A stretch of 64,000 nt of DNA from CBDCVY01 sp965223245. Its GTDB lineage: Bacteria; Nitrospinota; Nitrospinia; Nitrospinales; Nitrospinaceae. Position numbers and translations under genes: made by a program. This document shows, piece after piece, positions 62,172 to 64,000 of this stretch. Numbering within the stretch: position 1 is the first letter of the stretch; each line of letters begins with the position of its first letter. The stretch is from NCBI GenBank assembly GCA_965223245.1, contig CBDCVY010000013.1:1922001-1986000 (forward strand). The letters run 5' to 3'. The notes under the pieces are model-generated. The model was not told where the DNA came from, searched no databases, and saw nothing but the letters and a program-made list of their open reading frames with translations.

Positions 62172-63596
62172 ATGATCAGTGTCATCCTTGCAGGTGGTAG
62201 CGGCGAGCGGTTTTGGCCTCTTAGTCGAGAGAAACACCCAAAACAATTGCTCAAAATTACAGGTGATAAAACCTTAATTCAACAATCGGTGGAACGATTA
62301 TTAACAATATCCAGGATTGAAGAAATATATGTAGTGACAAATGAACAATATGCTTTAAAAACCTTGCAACAATTAGCCCAATACAATTTCCCCTGCCAAA
62401 ACCTCTTTGCTGAACCTCTTGGTAAAAACACCACACCCGCAATTGTATGGATGACTGAATTTTTCAACAAAAACCCTGATGAAATTATGGGAGTCTTTCC
62501 TGCAGACCACATAATTCGCGATTCCCAAACTTTTCAAAAAGCTTTACAAAAAAGTAAAAGAGCTGCTAAAGAAAACTCTTTAGTCACTATAGGAATTAAA
62601 CCCAATTGTCCGGAAACCGGTTACGGTTATATTGAATTGGGGAAAATGATACAAGACTCAGTTTTTCAAGTTAATAAATTTGTAGAAAAACCCAATAAGG
62701 AAATTGCCCAAAAATATGTCGCTGGTAGTAAGCACCTTTGGAACTGTGGGATTTTTCTATGGAAGGTCTCAGTAATTCGAAAAGAGCTACAAAAATGGGT
62801 ACCTGATATTTCCAACAATATGAGTTCTATTGTTTCAAAAATGCAACCCGCTGAAGGAAGGCTTAAGTATCAAAAATTAGATCCTGAAGGTGTAGAAATT
62901 TTTAGCAATCTTCCTTCAGTATCCATAGACTATGCAGTACTAGAGAAATCACAAAACGTCACTGTAGTTTCAACAAATATGGATTGGAACGATGTCGGTT
63001 CTTGGAATGCATTGGAAAGCTTATCTACAAAAGATTTGCAAGGCAATATATTTTCCAAAAATGTCTATCACCTGGATTGCAAAGGCACTTTGATTAAAGC
63101 GGACCAACGGTTGATTGGTGCGATAGGATTAGAAAATCTTATTGTTGTTGATACTGAGGATGCTCTACTACTTTGTCATAAAGACCGAGCTCAGGATATA
63201 AAAAAACTTGTGGGGCAATTAAAAAAAGCAGACAGACAAGAAGCTTCCATCCATAAGACAGTTCAGAAACCCTGGGGTTCATACACTGTACTGGACGAAG
63301 GGAAAGGGTTTCTTCTTAAAAGAATCGAAGTAGACCCGGGAGAAAGTCTAAGTTTACAATCCCATGCGCACCGAAGTGAACATTGGTTGGTAGTAGCAGG
63401 AACCGCAACAGTTCAACTAGACAGCCAATCGCTACAATTAAAACCAACACAATCAATAGAAATTCCTAAAGGATCCAAGCACCGATTGAGCAACTCTTGC
63501 AATACCACTTTAGTCCTAATCGAAACCCAGCTTGGAGATATCCTTGAGGAAAAAGATATTATTAGATACGAAGATCAATATGGAAGGTTGAACTAA
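62172..63596 (+). CDS. manC: Mannose-1-phosphate guanylyltransferase / mannose-6-phosphate isomerase
   Basis: This 474-residue bifunctional enzyme supplies GDP-mannose for polysaccharide or LPS synthesis. The N-terminal nucleotidyltransferase (about residues 1-340) has LAGGSGERFWPLSREKHPKQ, EPLGKNTTPAI, FPADHII and FVEKPN. The C-terminal cupin isomerase (about 360-470) has KPWGSYTVLDEG, VDPGESLSLQSHAHRSEHW and EIPKGSKHRLSN. No mannose-using glycosyltransferase lies nearby in the window. The gene stands alone with a 257 bp upstream gap. Confidence 0.95.
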   Translation: MISVILAGGSGERFWPLSREKHPKQLLKITGDKTLIQQSVERLLTISRIEEIYVVTNEQYALKTLQQLAQYNFPCQNLFAEPLGKNTTPAIVWMTEFFNKNPDEIMGVFPADHIIRDSQTFQKALQKSKRAAKENSLVTIGIKPNCPETGYGYIELGKMIQDSVFQVNKFVEKPNKEIAQKYVAGSKHLWNCGIFLWKVSVIRKELQKWVPDISNNMSSIVSKMQPAEGRLKYQKLDPEGVEIFSNLPSVSIDYAVLEKSQNVTVVSTNMDWNDVGSWNALESLSTKDLQGNIFSKNVYHLDCKGTLIKADQRLIGAIGLENLIVVDTEDALLLCHKDRAQDIKKLVGQLKKADRQEASIHKTVQKPWGSYTVLDEGKGFLLKRIEVDPGESLSLQSHAHRSEHWLVVAGTATVQLDSQSLQLKPTQSIEIPKGSKHRLSNSCNTTLVLIETQLGDILEEKDIIRYEDQYGRLN

Positions 63597-63606
63597 CCTT
63601 TTAATT

Positions 63607-64000
63607 TCATTGCCCCATCACCCTCAGCAAATTCCCCGCTGCATATGCGCGAATGACTAATTGTGGATCATCTAACATCTGCAGCAAAAGTGAAAATGCC
63701 TCTACGCCGCCCATCATACCTACTGCCCGAACAGCAGCAGTTCGAACTCGTGTGGTAGAATCAGATAAAGCGTTGGCCAATATTTGGGAACGTTGCGAAA
63801 TGGAAGAGCTTCCTAAAACACGGGCCGTACTACTTCGTACCCCAAAATCAGGATGTTTGATCAAGCTTTCAAAATTTTTTTCGCAATTTTTTTCGCCTTG
63901 CCGGTTTAGAGAAACTGCTGCTGTGAGAGAAACTAAGGGATCCGGGTCATCACAAAAAGCTTCAATATAATTTTTAGTCGCTGTTTTTGGAAGATATCCT
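63607..64000 (-). CDS. HEAT-repeat protein, C-terminal fragment
   Basis: The frame stays open on the minus strand up to the window end, so this is the last ~130 residues of a longer gene. It holds about three HEAT repeats with alternating helices, e.g. DDPDPLVSLTAAVSLNRQGE, HPDFGVRSSTARVLG and RTAAVRAVGMMGG. HEAT-repeat proteins are binding scaffolds. The TTG at 63864 is an internal codon, not a start. It converges on manC with 10 bp between them. Confidence 0.78.
   Translation of the reverse strand, partial: GYLPKTATKNYIEAFCDDPDPLVSLTAAVSLNRQGEKNCEKNFESLIKHPDFGVRSSTARVLGSSSISQRSQILANALSDSTTRVRTAAVRAVGMMGGVEAFSLLLQMLDDPQLVIRAYAAGNLLRVMGQ

Noticed and set aside
1..64000. Mobile elements, phage genes, CRISPR arrays, tRNA or rRNA
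   Set aside because: Looked for transposase or integrase motifs, regular short repeats and tRNA-like cloverleaves by eye; none seen. A tRNAscan-SE and CRISPR search would settle it.

Overview
This 64 kb window is AT-rich chromosomal DNA (by eye roughly 35-40% GC) from a free-living Gram-negative bacterium. A type II secretion operon with outer-membrane secretin, lipoproteins, RlpA and mannose-1-phosphate guanylyltransferase all imply an outer membrane. The gene mix (radical SAM/SPASM protein with a PCP-reductase tail, c-type cytochrome lipoprotein, endonuclease-type MutL, CysO-like sulfur carrier locus) would fit a low-GC Nitrospinota or deltaproteobacterium-like lineage. That is inference: no rRNA or other taxonomic marker was used. 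I saw no tRNA, rRNA, CRISPR array, insertion sequence or phage gene.

Layout. 0-9 kb: scattered housekeeping and envelope genes (TPR fragment, rpe, a ClC protein with CBS domains followed by apbE, copper ATPase, secreted cyclase, zinc-ribbon protein, sulfatase-modifying-factor-like protein). 8.8-18.8 kb: coaBC, then galT-glgA-sensor kinase-response regulator-nucleoside kinase reading one way, followed by a structured RNA with an intrinsic terminator and panB-panC-panD. With coaBC opposite, much of pantothenate and CoA synthesis is encoded here. 19-29 kb: an XRE regulator, mutL, a DUF115 protein, a TPR protein, RNase D, tsaB with a DUF465 protein, and a minus-strand FAD-oxidoreductase, methyltransferase and fxsA group.

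29-39.7 kb: a degenerate receiver protein, a cytochrome c lipoprotein divergent from a radical SAM/SPASM/PCP_red protein, then a 1976-residue secreted multidomain protein (lamin-tail, F5/8, CotH, HYR, DNRLRE). Its 3' part is three tandem 828 bp DNA repeats and its base composition is visibly more GC-rich than its surroundings, suggesting transfer. An orphan gene and a single-domain response regulator follow.

39.9-51.8 kb: one compact type II secretion operon, gspC-E-F-G-H-I-J-K-L-M-D, behind a good sigma-70-type promoter. GspC and GspD carry strongly basic unstructured segments and the minor pseudopilins carry acidic ones; GspD also has an N-terminal SH3-like domain. The large secreted protein upstream is a plausible substrate (inference).

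52-56.8 kb: a sulfur and amino-acid operon (cysteine synthase, threonine synthase, ThiS/MoaD-type carrier, E1-like enzyme, second cysteine synthase, 2Fe-2S ferredoxin) behind a near-consensus promoter. The carrier ends Gly-Gly-Ile-Tyr, so it should need trimming before activation. 56.8-64 kb: RlpA lipoprotein, a heterodimeric ABC exporter with one degenerate ATP site, a ZIP transporter, manC, and the C-terminal end of a HEAT-repeat protein.

The leads most worth following are the panB leader RNA, the Gly-Gly-Ile-Tyr carrier locus, the repeat-built secreted protein, the charge-patterned secretion system, and the degenerate receiver with its overlapping leader ORF.
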